A DNA stretch of 64,000 bases from an uncultured Lachnospiraceae bacterium (lineage in GTDB: Bacteria > Bacillota > Clostridia > Lachnospirales > Lachnospiraceae). This document shows positions 45,607-52,777 of this stretch, piece after piece (position 1 is the first letter of the stretch; each line of letters begins with the position of its first letter). The position numbers were made by a program, and so were the translations under genes. The notes under the pieces are model-generated. The model did not search any database. It saw only the letters and a program-made list of their open reading frames with translations, and was not told the DNA's origin. Where the stretch lies: contig CAJUHJ010000015.1 in assembly GCA_910586355.1 (NCBI GenBank), positions 3,277-67,276 on the forward strand, written 5' to 3'.

Positions 45607-46553
45607 CAGGTCGCCCCTCCGACTAAATGCAGTTTTGCATCTAAAATCTCCTGCTTTCTTTCTAATATATCGTTTGCAAGAAGCTGTTTTTCTACCTCTT
45701 CAAATCCAATGCGCGCAATCGTATCCGCAAAACGTTCTCCGGTATTGCCCTGCTCCCGAAAGAAAAGGATTGCTTTTTCCACAGTATCAAGCAGCTCCTC
45801 TTCGGTTATAAAAATCTTTGACAGCGGTTTTCCATGCGCCACTTTTTTGCCCCATCTTCCGCCTATGTAAATACGGTATCCGCATGTGCCGTCTTCAATC
45901 ACGTCAAACGGACAAGTTTCAATACAGCGTCCGCAGTTGTTGCAAATATCCTGATTGATTTCAAGAATACCGTCTTTTACTTTTGCCGCTCCCATTGGAC
46001 AGGAAGTTTCTACCTGACACTTTTTACAGCCGTTGCACATATCCTCATCCATATTTGGAACCAGCTGACCGACAATGCCAAGATCATTCAAATCCGGTTT
46101 TACACAATTATTCGGACAGCCCCCTGTTGCAATTTTAAATTTATGCGGCAGCTTAACCGTATGGTAGCCTTTGTAAAAACGTTCGTGAATTTTCTCTGAC
46201 AATGCAAATGTATCGTATAAACCATACTGGCAGGTTGTGCCTTTACAGGATACAACCGGACGTACCAAAGAACCAGTGCCGCCCGTTTCTAATCCGGCTT
46301 TCGCAATATATTCGCGAAACGGCTCAATATTGTCAAAATGAATTCCGCGCACTTCTACGGTAAGGCGCGTCGTGAATTCTACGTCGCCGTTCCCAAACTT
46401 CTCAGCCGCTTCTGCAATGACTTTGGTCTGTTCTGCAGTAATTTTGCCGTTTACCGTAATAATACGGCCGTTAAATAAATCTGTACCCTTGTTATTTAAA
46501 AATCCAAGTCCTTTCACTCTTTTTACTTCTTCGGGTTTTATTGTGCATCCCAT
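45603..46553 (-). CDS. Siroheme [4Fe-4S] sulfite/nitrite reductase-like protein (AsrC-like) with two ferredoxin clusters
   Basis: 316 residues. An N-terminal ferredoxin-like half-domain (FTTRLTVEVRGI) is followed by the siroheme/[4Fe-4S] ligands CKGTTCQYG and GGCPNNC (about 100-145). Then two [4Fe-4S] ferredoxin motifs are inserted (CNGCKKCQVETSCP and CNNCGRCIETCP, about 170-215), and the reductase fold resumes with GGRWGKK. This order matches AsrC, the catalytic subunit of anaerobic sulfite reductase. AsrA and AsrB are not nearby. The gene sits among siroheme-synthesis genes and 27 nt after the CoA-disulfide reductase-like gene, which may supply electrons. Sulfite is the likeliest substrate; nitrite is possible. 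Confidence 0.88.
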   Translation of the reverse strand: MGCTIKPEEVKRVKGLGFLNNKGTDLFNGRIITVNGKITAEQTKVIAEAAEKFGNGDVEFTTRLTVEVRGIHFDNIEPFREYIAKAGLETGGTGSLVRPVVSCKGTTCQYGLYDTFALSEKIHERFYKGYHTVKLPHKFKIATGGCPNNCVKPDLNDLGIVGQLVPNMDEDMCNGCKKCQVETSCPMGAAKVKDGILEINQDICNNCGRCIETCPFDVIEDGTCGYRIYIGGRWGKKVAHGKPLSKIFITEEELLDTVEKAILFFREQGNTGERFADTIARIGFEEVEKQLLANDILERKQEILDAKLHLVGGATC

Positions 46554-46580
46554 AATTTTCTCTCCTTTTCCTTTACTCTG

Positions 46581-48203
46581 TTATACGTTTACATCATTAA
46601 ACGTAATTCCGCCTTCTAACACCTTCGTATTCTGATAGCCATAGAATTTCAAACGATTTTGAAGCAGATACGCCCGCTTTCCTTTGTTGCAGACAATCAG
46701 AATCTTTTCCTCTTTCTTTAGCCCCTCAACCGGACCTTCTACCGTTGTCAGTTCCACATAAGGCGCCCCGGCAATAGACGGAGTAAGGCATGCGTCCACT
46801 ACTTTATAGCCTTTAGCTGCGCCCGCCGCATACTCTGCCGGTGTAAATGTCTCGAATTTACCGTCTATTTTGTTCATCAGCACATTCAGCGTATGGACAA
46901 ACGGATGGATGGCAGTTGAAAACGGCGGTGCATATGCCAAATCCATGTCTGCTAAATCCGTAAGCGTTCCTTTCAGCATAATGCCTGTTACTGCAATATC
47001 TACGACTTTATCTACCGCCCCTGCGCCAATGACCTGAACGCCTAAAAGCCGAAGCGACTGCTTATCAGCAATCATCTTAATGACAAATGTGCCTGCGCCC
47101 GGATAATAATGCGCCTTATCGTCTACCACAGTGATTACACTGACGGGCTCAAATCCTTCAGCTGTGGCCTGCTCCCATGTAAGCCCCGTTCTGCCCACAG
47201 AAAATCCCGGAAGCTTACAAACAGCCGTTCCAAGTACGCCCCTGTAATTAAGATCCGCGCCAAGCATATTTTGCGCAATTATTCGGCCGCTGATATTTGC
47301 CGTAGACCCCATAGGAGACCATGCCGGTTTCTTCGTCAGCGCATTTTGTACCATTGCACAGTCGCCTGCCGCATAAATATCAGGAAGATTCGTTTCTCCT
47401 TTTTCATCTGTCAGAATCGTCCCTTTTACCATATCAAGCCCAATGCCATCCAAAAATGCCGTATTGGGACGGATACCTGCGCTCAAAACAACCAAATCCG
47501 CCTTATACGCACGTTTATCGGTGATGACTTTTTCGACTTTTCCATCGCCTACTATTCCAGTCACGGCAACGCCTGTTACAACAGGAATTCCGCTTTCCTG
47601 CAATTTTACTTCTGCGTATTCTGCCATTTCCGGATCGAATCCCGGAAGCGCATGAGGCGCCATATCAAGAACAAACGGCCGGATTCCCTGTAATTTTAAA
47701 TTTTCAGCAATTTCTAATCCGATATAACCTGCACCGACTACAACTGCTTTTTTTACATTTCCAGAATCCACTGCTTCCCGAAGGGCAATCGCATCCTCCG
47801 GCGTCCTTACAAAAAATACGTTCTCTAAATCGCATCCTTCTATTGGAGGCTTTATGGGGCTTGCACCGACGGAAATCACAAGTTTATCATAATCGAATAT
47901 CTTTTTCTCCTGTGATTTTAAATCCACTGCTTCTACCTGTTTTTCCTTCGGATTGACTTTTACTGCTTCCGTCTCCGTCAAAACGGTCACTCCCGTCAAT
48001 TTTGAATACTTTTCGGGCGTATTCACTATCAGCTGTTCCTTATCCTCGATGACATGGCCGACATAATAAGGAAGACCGCAGCCGGCATAGGAAATATTCT
48101 TTCCTTTATTTAGTACAATTACCTCACTGCTGCGATCCTCGCGCATTAATTTTGCTGCAATTTTAGTTCCGGCGGCAACGCCGCCCAATACCAATACTTT
48201 CAT
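46581..48203 (-). CDS. CoA-disulfide reductase/NADH-polysulfide reductase with rhodanese domain
   Basis: 540 residues. An FAD/NAD(P)H pyridine-nucleotide oxidoreductase (about 1-440) has LGGVAAGTKIAAKL, the redox cysteine in SYAGCGLPYY and VVVGAGYIGLEIAENL plus the FAD-binding IYAAGDCAMV. A C-terminal rhodanese-like domain (about 455-540) ends in VCNKGKRAYLLQNRLKFYGY with the probable sulfur-carrying Cys. Proteins of this layout reduce CoA disulfide, CoA persulfide or polysulfide with NADH. The neighbouring siroheme reductase suggests a role in reducing inorganic sulfur. AGGAGG is 6 nt before the ATG; it is transcribed divergently from lysR. Confidence 0.9.
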   Translation of the reverse strand: MKVLVLGGVAAGTKIAAKLMREDRSSEVIVLNKGKNISYAGCGLPYYVGHVIEDKEQLIVNTPEKYSKLTGVTVLTETEAVKVNPKEKQVEAVDLKSQEKKIFDYDKLVISVGASPIKPPIEGCDLENVFFVRTPEDAIALREAVDSGNVKKAVVVGAGYIGLEIAENLKLQGIRPFVLDMAPHALPGFDPEMAEYAEVKLQESGIPVVTGVAVTGIVGDGKVEKVITDKRAYKADLVVLSAGIRPNTAFLDGIGLDMVKGTILTDEKGETNLPDIYAAGDCAMVQNALTKKPAWSPMGSTANISGRIIAQNMLGADLNYRGVLGTAVCKLPGFSVGRTGLTWEQATAEGFEPVSVITVVDDKAHYYPGAGTFVIKMIADKQSLRLLGVQVIGAGAVDKVVDIAVTGIMLKGTLTDLADMDLAYAPPFSTAIHPFVHTLNVLMNKIDGKFETFTPAEYAAGAAKGYKVVDACLTPSIAGAPYVELTTVEGPVEGLKKEEKILIVCNKGKRAYLLQNRLKFYGYQNTKVLEGGITFNDVNV

Positions 48204-48244
48204 TGCATACCTCCTTCTAAAATTGACATTTTTTTCATATTTCT

Positions 48245-48273
48245 ATCATAACACTTGTTAAATTTTAGGTAAA
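48245..48273 (-). promoter_or_regulatory. Promoter of the disulfide reductase-sulfite reductase operon
   Basis: TTTACC (48268-48273) and TATGAT (48245-48250) are 17 nt apart on the minus strand, in the gap shared with lysR. Confidence 0.5.
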
Positions 48274-48295
48274 ATAGTAAAATCCAAAGTATAGC

Positions 48296-48311
48296 ATAGG
48301 TTTTTTCCTAT
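48296..48311. promoter_or_regulatory. Candidate LysR operator
   Basis: The inverted repeat ATAGG-N6-CCTAT lies upstream of both divergent genes, where a LysR-type regulator usually binds, 26 bp before its own ATG. Confidence 0.45.
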
Positions 48312-48337
48312 ATCAGTTTTCCCAATGGGAGGTAATT

Positions 48338-49243
48338 ATGGCAACTTTAAAACAATTAAAAACATTTATCGCAGTTGCAGAATATAAAAAAATGAACGAG
48401 GCAGCCAAACGTCTCTATATCTCGCAGCCGACTGTCAGCCAGATTATTTTGGATTTGGAACACGAATACCAAACAAAACTCTTTGAACGTTTTCCAAAAG
48501 AATTAAAAATCACTCCAGCTGGTACGCTGCTTTTAAACAGTGCAAGAGATATTGTGGCAAGCCACGAACATTTAGAGCAGTCCATGAAAAACATTCACGC
48601 CCTACGCCCCCTTCGTATCGGAGCTACGCTCACCATTGGAAATACCATGATGGGAACTATCATAGAAACTTTGCAGCGGCATTATCCTGACATCGACGTA
48701 ACCGTGTTTGTAGACAACACCAAAATCATCGAACAAAGAATGATACAAAATGAACTGGATATTGCACTGGTGGAAGGCATTATTATCCGTCAGGAAATTG
48801 TCACAGAACCCATAACAGAAGATTCTCTCTGCGTCATCTGCGGCAAAAACCACCCTTTTGCCAAAAGAACTTCCGGCAATATCGAAGACCTGCGGCATCA
48901 AAATTTTATTATGAGAGAGAAAGGCAGCGGCACGCGTGCTATTTTTGAAAATATTATGCTGACAAATCACATTCCGTTTATTATAAAATGGGAATGCAGC
49001 AGCCGAAGCGCCATTGTAGACGCCGTACGCCATAATTTAGGCCTGGGTGTTTTGTCCAAAAGATGTATTTCAGAATATGAAAGAAATGGAGAAATTATGA
49101 TATGTCCAGTAGAAAATGTCTCTATGAAGCGTTATTTTTATCTTTGTTACCATCAAAACCGTCCAATCACTTCACAAATGAAAGATTTTACAGGCATAGT
49201 AAAAACTATGCCTGATAATAAGACGCCATCGCCTGGCAAGTAA
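48338..49243 (+). CDS. LysR-type transcriptional regulator
   Basis: 301 residues. The N-terminal winged helix-turn-helix has LKTFIAVAEYKKMNEAAKRLYISQPTVSQII, and the C-terminal periplasmic-binding-like domain (about 90-295) should bind a small effector. GGGAGG is 5 nt before the ATG. Being divergent from the disulfide reductase-sulfite reductase operon, it probably controls that operon in response to a sulfur metabolite. Its last 38 bp overlap the 3' end of hemL on the opposite strand. Confidence 0.93.
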   Translation: MATLKQLKTFIAVAEYKKMNEAAKRLYISQPTVSQIILDLEHEYQTKLFERFPKELKITPAGTLLLNSARDIVASHEHLEQSMKNIHALRPLRIGATLTIGNTMMGTIIETLQRHYPDIDVTVFVDNTKIIEQRMIQNELDIALVEGIIIRQEIVTEPITEDSLCVICGKNHPFAKRTSGNIEDLRHQNFIMREKGSGTRAIFENIMLTNHIPFIIKWECSSRSAIVDAVRHNLGLGVLSKRCISEYERNGEIMICPVENVSMKRYFYLCYHQNRPITSQMKDFTGIVKTMPDNKTPSPGK

Positions 49244-50477
49244 AATCAATGTCTTCCTCTGTATGTGCGTCCGACAAAAACATCGCCTCAAACTGGGACG
49301 GCGCAATGTAAATCCCACGCTCTAACAGGTACGCAAAAAATGCGGCGTACTGCTTTGTATCCGAAGAAAGCGCTCCCGCATAATCCCTGACCGAACCAGC
49401 CGAAAAAAAGACGCCGACTAACGATCCAATCTGATTGACGCAGACACCGCCTTTTGACGCTTGTTTTACAGTATCTGCGATTCGTTTTGCTTTCTGTTCC
49501 AATCTCTGATAAATCTGGGCGTCTTCCTTTAAAATCTGCAGTGTTGCAAGTCCCGCCGTCGTTGCAATCGGATTGCCGGACAGCGTTCCGGCCTGATAAA
49601 CCGGGCCTATGGGAGAAACCTGGTTCATAATATCCCTTCTGCCCCCATAAGCGCCAATCGGCATACCGCCGCCCACAATCTTTCCAAGAGTTGTCAAATC
49701 CGGCGTAATATGAAAATATTCCTGGGCGCCGCCGCATGCAAGCCGAAACCCCGTAATCACCTCGTCAAAAATCAACAAAGCTCCGTACTGTATCGTGATT
49801 TCCCGCAGAAAATCTAAAAAACCATCTTCTGGAAGGACTACGCCCATATTTGCCGCAACCGGCTCTACTATCACAGCGGCGATTTCTTTTGGATTTGCCA
49901 AAAATAACGCCTCTACGGAATCTTTGTCATTATACTGCGCCACAAGGGTATTTTTCGTATAATCATCCGGAACCCCGGCGCTGTCCGGTACAGAAGTCGT
50001 AAGCGCTGCCGACCCGGCTTTAACCAAAAGCCCGTCCGAATGTCCGTGATAACAGCCCTTAAATTTTATAATTTTATCTCGTTTTGTATAACCGCGCGCC
50101 ACACGAACGGCGCTCATAACCGCTTCCGTCCCGGAGCTAACCAGCCGGCTTACTTCCATAGACGGCATAAGTTCTGCAATCAATTCTGCCAGCAGCACTT
50201 CATTTTCCGTTGGCGCGCCATAGGTCAGGCCCTTCTCGCAGGCCTTTTGTACCTTTTGAACCACTTCTGGATGAGCGTGTCCCAAAATACCCGGTCCAAA
50301 AGAACAGACATAGTCTATCATTTCATTTCCATCGACGTCTATCATCCTGTCTCCATGCGCCGACGCAATAAAACGCGGCGTCTGCCCAACAGAAGCAAAC
50401 GCCCTCACCGGGCTGTTGACTCCGCCCGGAATATGCTGTTTTGCCGCTTCAAACAATTGTTTTGATTTTGTAATCAT
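49206..50477 (-). CDS. hemL: Glutamate-1-semialdehyde 2,1-aminomutase
   Basis: 423 residues; a PLP enzyme converting glutamate-1-semialdehyde to 5-aminolevulinate, the step after HemA. Family marks are PGGVNSPVRAFASVG, SSGTEAVMSAVRVARGYT, KFKGCYHGHSD, LLIFDEVITGFR and the PLP lysine in TTLGKIVGGGMPIGAYGG. It lies 11 nt after the precorrin-2 dehydrogenase and converges on lysR with a 38-bp overlap. Confidence 0.97.
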   Translation of the reverse strand: MITKSKQLFEAAKQHIPGGVNSPVRAFASVGQTPRFIASAHGDRMIDVDGNEMIDYVCSFGPGILGHAHPEVVQKVQKACEKGLTYGAPTENEVLLAELIAELMPSMEVSRLVSSGTEAVMSAVRVARGYTKRDKIIKFKGCYHGHSDGLLVKAGSAALTTSVPDSAGVPDDYTKNTLVAQYNDKDSVEALFLANPKEIAAVIVEPVAANMGVVLPEDGFLDFLREITIQYGALLIFDEVITGFRLACGGAQEYFHITPDLTTLGKIVGGGMPIGAYGGRRDIMNQVSPIGPVYQAGTLSGNPIATTAGLATLQILKEDAQIYQRLEQKAKRIADTVKQASKGGVCVNQIGSLVGVFFSAGSVRDYAGALSSDTKQYAAFFAYLLERGIYIAPSQFEAMFLSDAHTEEDIDFTCQAMASYYQA

Positions 50478-50488
50478 ATTTTTTCACC

Positions 50489-51103
50489 TTATTTTTGATA
50501 TTTATAAATCACTTCTGTGATTTCTTCTTCGGAAGGAAGCGATTCCTGACTAAGTCCAATTTGCAAAAGCTCCCTATAAATCTGCTTTCGCTGCTCCTCC
50601 GTTTGGGTACAAGCCCGTACCATTTCCCTCAAACTGCCCAGACACGCCGCGACTTCTCCCAAATGAGGCGTTAAAACCGGACGTATCTGCTCTTTTAAAT
50701 ACTGCGTTGTCACCGGACTAAGTCCGCCGCTTGAAAATGCCGCTACAACTTCCCCTTCTTTGACATATGACGGAAAAATAAAGCTGCAGTCTTCGATCTG
50801 GTCGACTGCATTTACAGGAATATTTCTTTTCCTGCAAATTTGGCTGATGTGACGATTCAATTTTTGATCGTCTGTGGCTGCAACGATAAACGTAAAACCC
50901 GCTGCATCCTCCTCTTCAAACATTTTTTCCAAACAAAAAACGCCGTCCATTGCCCAAATTTGCGGCAGAATATTTGGAGCGACCACGCTAACGTCCGCTC
51001 CAAAGTCTTTGAGTGTCTCTGCCTTGCGAAACGCAACCTGCCCGCCGCCTACCACCAGGCATTTTCTATGTTTTAGCTCTATAAACATTGGAAAATATGC
51101 CAT
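50489..51103 (-). CDS. Precorrin-2 dehydrogenase (Met8/SirC/CysG N-terminal type)
   Basis: 204 residues; oxidises precorrin-2 to sirohydrochlorin with NAD+, and Met8-type enzymes may also insert iron. The NAD-binding loop CLVVGGGQVAFRKAETL is near the N-terminus, followed by FIVAATDDQKLNRHIS and VNAVDQIEDCSFIFPS, then a helical C-terminus. No methyltransferase domain is attached; that activity lies in the HemC-CobA-HemD fusion. No separate CbiK/SirB chelatase is seen, so this protein may perform the last step as well. Confidence 0.92.
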   Translation of the reverse strand: MAYFPMFIELKHRKCLVVGGGQVAFRKAETLKDFGADVSVVAPNILPQIWAMDGVFCLEKMFEEEDAAGFTFIVAATDDQKLNRHISQICRKRNIPVNAVDQIEDCSFIFPSYVKEGEVVAAFSSGGLSPVTTQYLKEQIRPVLTPHLGEVAACLGSLREMVRACTQTEEQRKQIYRELLQIGLSQESLPSEEEITEVIYKYQK

Positions 51104-51113
51104 TCTGCTCTCC

Positions 51114-51344
51114 TTATCTCATCACCATATCTTTCATTTCCTGAAACAATTCCAAATCTTCCTCTGTCAGTCTGATATTTGATGCGATTGTATCTCCGTT
51201 TGCTTTTGTAATCTTTACTTCTACCACATCCCCCATACCAAGGGAAGCCTGCGCCGCCGCCTGCAAAAACCTTGGAAATTTTGGATGATTTACTGTAAAC
51301 TTATCCCATAATAATTTGATTTTAAAAAAATTAGCCGGATTCAT
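51114..51344 (-). CDS. Conserved small protein of unknown function
   Basis: 76 residues, MNPANFFKIKLLWDKFTVNH at the start, then a probable helix and beta strands (DVVEVKITKANGDTIASNIRL) and an acidic helix at the end. There is no signal peptide, membrane segment or metal motif. AAGGAG lies 7 nt before the ATG. It is squeezed between a secreted Ig-like protein and the precorrin-2 dehydrogenase with gaps of about 10 nt, so it is almost certainly translated. Function not recognised. Confidence 0.8.
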   Translation of the reverse strand: MNPANFFKIKLLWDKFTVNHPKFPRFLQAAAQASLGMGDVVEVKITKANGDTIASNIRLTEEDLELFQEMKDMVMR

Positions 51345-51356
51345 TTTTCTACTCCT

Positions 51357-52415
51357 TTACTTTACTGTCACTTTTGTTCCGTTTGCCCAGCTCATTCCGG
51401 ATTCCAACATATAAACATGGTCTTTTACCAACTCTACATTTTTATATCCGCCATAAACGCTTTCCACAGGCTGCACCGTAAACTGTTTTGCGCCCTGTTT
51501 TAACTTCACAAACCCTTGATAATAGATCCCTGCCGTCTCATCATAAATAGTCATTGTAATATCTGCCTGTTTCCTGTTTGTATCGTTTGTATTTAACCTT
51601 GGAAACGCAAGCTGCGCTGCGAAAATCTGCTCTGCTTTTAATTTCTGCGTCAGCTTAATCGTAAATTTTCCCGATTTCAGGTTTGCCGTAACAGACGCAA
51701 TACGCATCGTCTTCGCCGATTTTATAGAAACGGGATTATTTGTCAAAAGAAACTGCCGCAAAAGCGCCTCTGCCGTCAGATAACGCCCCGCCTCCGGTAC
51801 TGCAAGTTTTTCACTCCGTTTTGCGCTCATTGTACTTTGTGATACACGTTCTTTCTCATATAAAAATCCATCGTACGCCAACGCTCTTGCAGACATATGC
51901 CCATATGTACTAAAATACGCATCCCTTTTCTTTCTTAAATTATACCCCTTCGCTGCGTTCAGTTTCTTTGGAAGCCCCTTTGCCAGTATTTTAGCAGCTT
52001 CTTTCAGTTTTTTCACCGCAGTTGTCTGTTCAAACGTATTTTTCTTTTCCACCGTAAGATGGCAGATTAACGTCGTCCCCTGGCAAACAACTGTAACATC
52101 CGTCGTCCCGGCCTTTTTTACATTCAAAAACCCCTTGCCATTGACAGAAGCTACTTTCCTGTCCCCAGTCCGGTACGACGCTTTTACCAAAGATGCTGTC
52201 GAGGATACATTTTCCCCTAAAATACTGACAAAATCTCCAATGTAAAACTTCGAACCAGCCTCTACTGTAATATCTGTCTCCAATTCCCCATTGTACCACT
52301 GTACCCGCGGCGAAGCTGCCAAAACAGGCGCTGCCGCCAGAAGAAAGAGCAGACACGCTGCCGCTAAACCAATTACAATCTGTACTGTACTCCTCTTTTT
52401 GCATGAGCGTTCCAA
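51357..52415 (-). CDS. Secreted Ig-like-domain protein of unknown function
   Basis: 352 residues beginning at a TTG (52415) that has GGAGG 8 nt upstream; the frame is open to 52430, but that start would lie before the ribosome binding site. A basic N-terminus and hydrophobic stretch ending VLAAS form a signal peptide. A BIg2-like strand-rich domain (about 35-125, with KVASVNGKGFLNVKKAGTTDVTVVC) is followed by a basic region and a second beta-rich domain with no recognised family. There is no wall-sorting motif; like the other secreted proteins here it ends in a short basic strand (GTKVTVK). It has its own promoter and leads the small gene, precorrin-2 dehydrogenase and hemL. Confidence 0.78.
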   Translation of the reverse strand: MERSCKKRSTVQIVIGLAAACLLFLLAAAPVLAASPRVQWYNGELETDITVEAGSKFYIGDFVSILGENVSSTASLVKASYRTGDRKVASVNGKGFLNVKKAGTTDVTVVCQGTTLICHLTVEKKNTFEQTTAVKKLKEAAKILAKGLPKKLNAAKGYNLRKKRDAYFSTYGHMSARALAYDGFLYEKERVSQSTMSAKRSEKLAVPEAGRYLTAEALLRQFLLTNNPVSIKSAKTMRIASVTANLKSGKFTIKLTQKLKAEQIFAAQLAFPRLNTNDTNRKQADITMTIYDETAGIYYQGFVKLKQGAKQFTVQPVESVYGGYKNVELVKDHVYMLESGMSWANGTKVTVK

Positions 52416-52446
52416 AATACATCCCTCCAATTCTATTTCTTATTCC

Positions 52447-52474
52447 ATTATACTACGAAATCCAATTCATGCAA
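52447..52474 (-). promoter_or_regulatory. Sigma-A promoter of the Ig-like gene and probably the hemL operon
   Basis: TTGCAT (52469-52474) and a perfect TATAAT (52447-52452) are 16 nt apart on the minus strand, placing the transcript start about 25 nt before the TTG start codon. Confidence 0.7.
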
Positions 52475-52608
52475 GCCAAATCCGTCCCGCAGCCTGTCCA
52501 ATCAACCGAAAAAAGAACAAATATCGTTTTATTTATTTTTAGAATTTCTTCATAAACCTTTCATTTTTAGGACACTAAATAAACACAATTTCTGGATATA
52601 CTGATTTC

Positions 52609-52708
52609 ATCAAATGAAGTTCCCCCACTCATACTTCATTTGATACAAATTAAACTTTTTCATAAACTCTCCCCTTAAGACTGCAGCCGTCGGCTGCAGT
52701 CTTTTTTT
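52609..52708 (+). ncRNA. Candidate small RNA with C-rich loop and linker
   Basis: The 347-bp gap 52416-52777 has no gene of normal size. On the plus strand a TATACT box (52597-52602) would start an RNA at about 52609. The first 36 nt form a perfect 12-bp stem (52609-52620 with 52633-52644) holding the loop TCCCCCACTCAT. An unpaired stretch (52645-52676) ends in CTCTCCCC, and the RNA finishes in a strong terminator. Unpaired UCCCC segments are the hallmark of Firmicute sRNAs such as RsaE/RoxS that pair with Shine-Dalgarno sequences. No clear -35 box is visible. Confidence 0.55.
52677..52708 (+). terminator. Strong rightward terminator with no annotated gene in front
   Basis: GACTGCAGCC-GTC-GGCTGCAGTC (52679-52701), extended by AA/TT, is followed by seven T on the plus strand only. 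The minus strand has no T-run after it, so it serves rightward transcription. Confidence 0.9.
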
Positions 52709-52723
52709 CGTCTTTCCTATGAT

Positions 52724-52768
52724 ATAAAAAATGGGATATGGCGGCAGACTGCACGCCATATCCCATTT
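52724..52768 (-). terminator. Intrinsic terminator after the chemoreceptor gene
   Basis: Perfect 15-bp arms (AAATGGGATATGGCG, 52729-52743, with its complement at 52754-52768) are followed by TTTTTT on the minus strand. Confidence 0.93.
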
Positions 52769-52777
52769 CAAAACAGA

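Noticed and set aside
48253..48275. A TTGTTAAATTTT-like half site as a Rex operator.
   Set aside because: The second half of the palindrome is missing.
52610..52663. A 17-residue leader peptide on the minus strand (MKKFNLYQMKYEWGNFI) with GGGGAG upstream.
   Set aside because: It lies in the mirror image of the candidate small RNA, so the apparent ribosome binding site is just the complement of the C-rich linker. The downstream gene has its own consensus promoter at 52447-52474.
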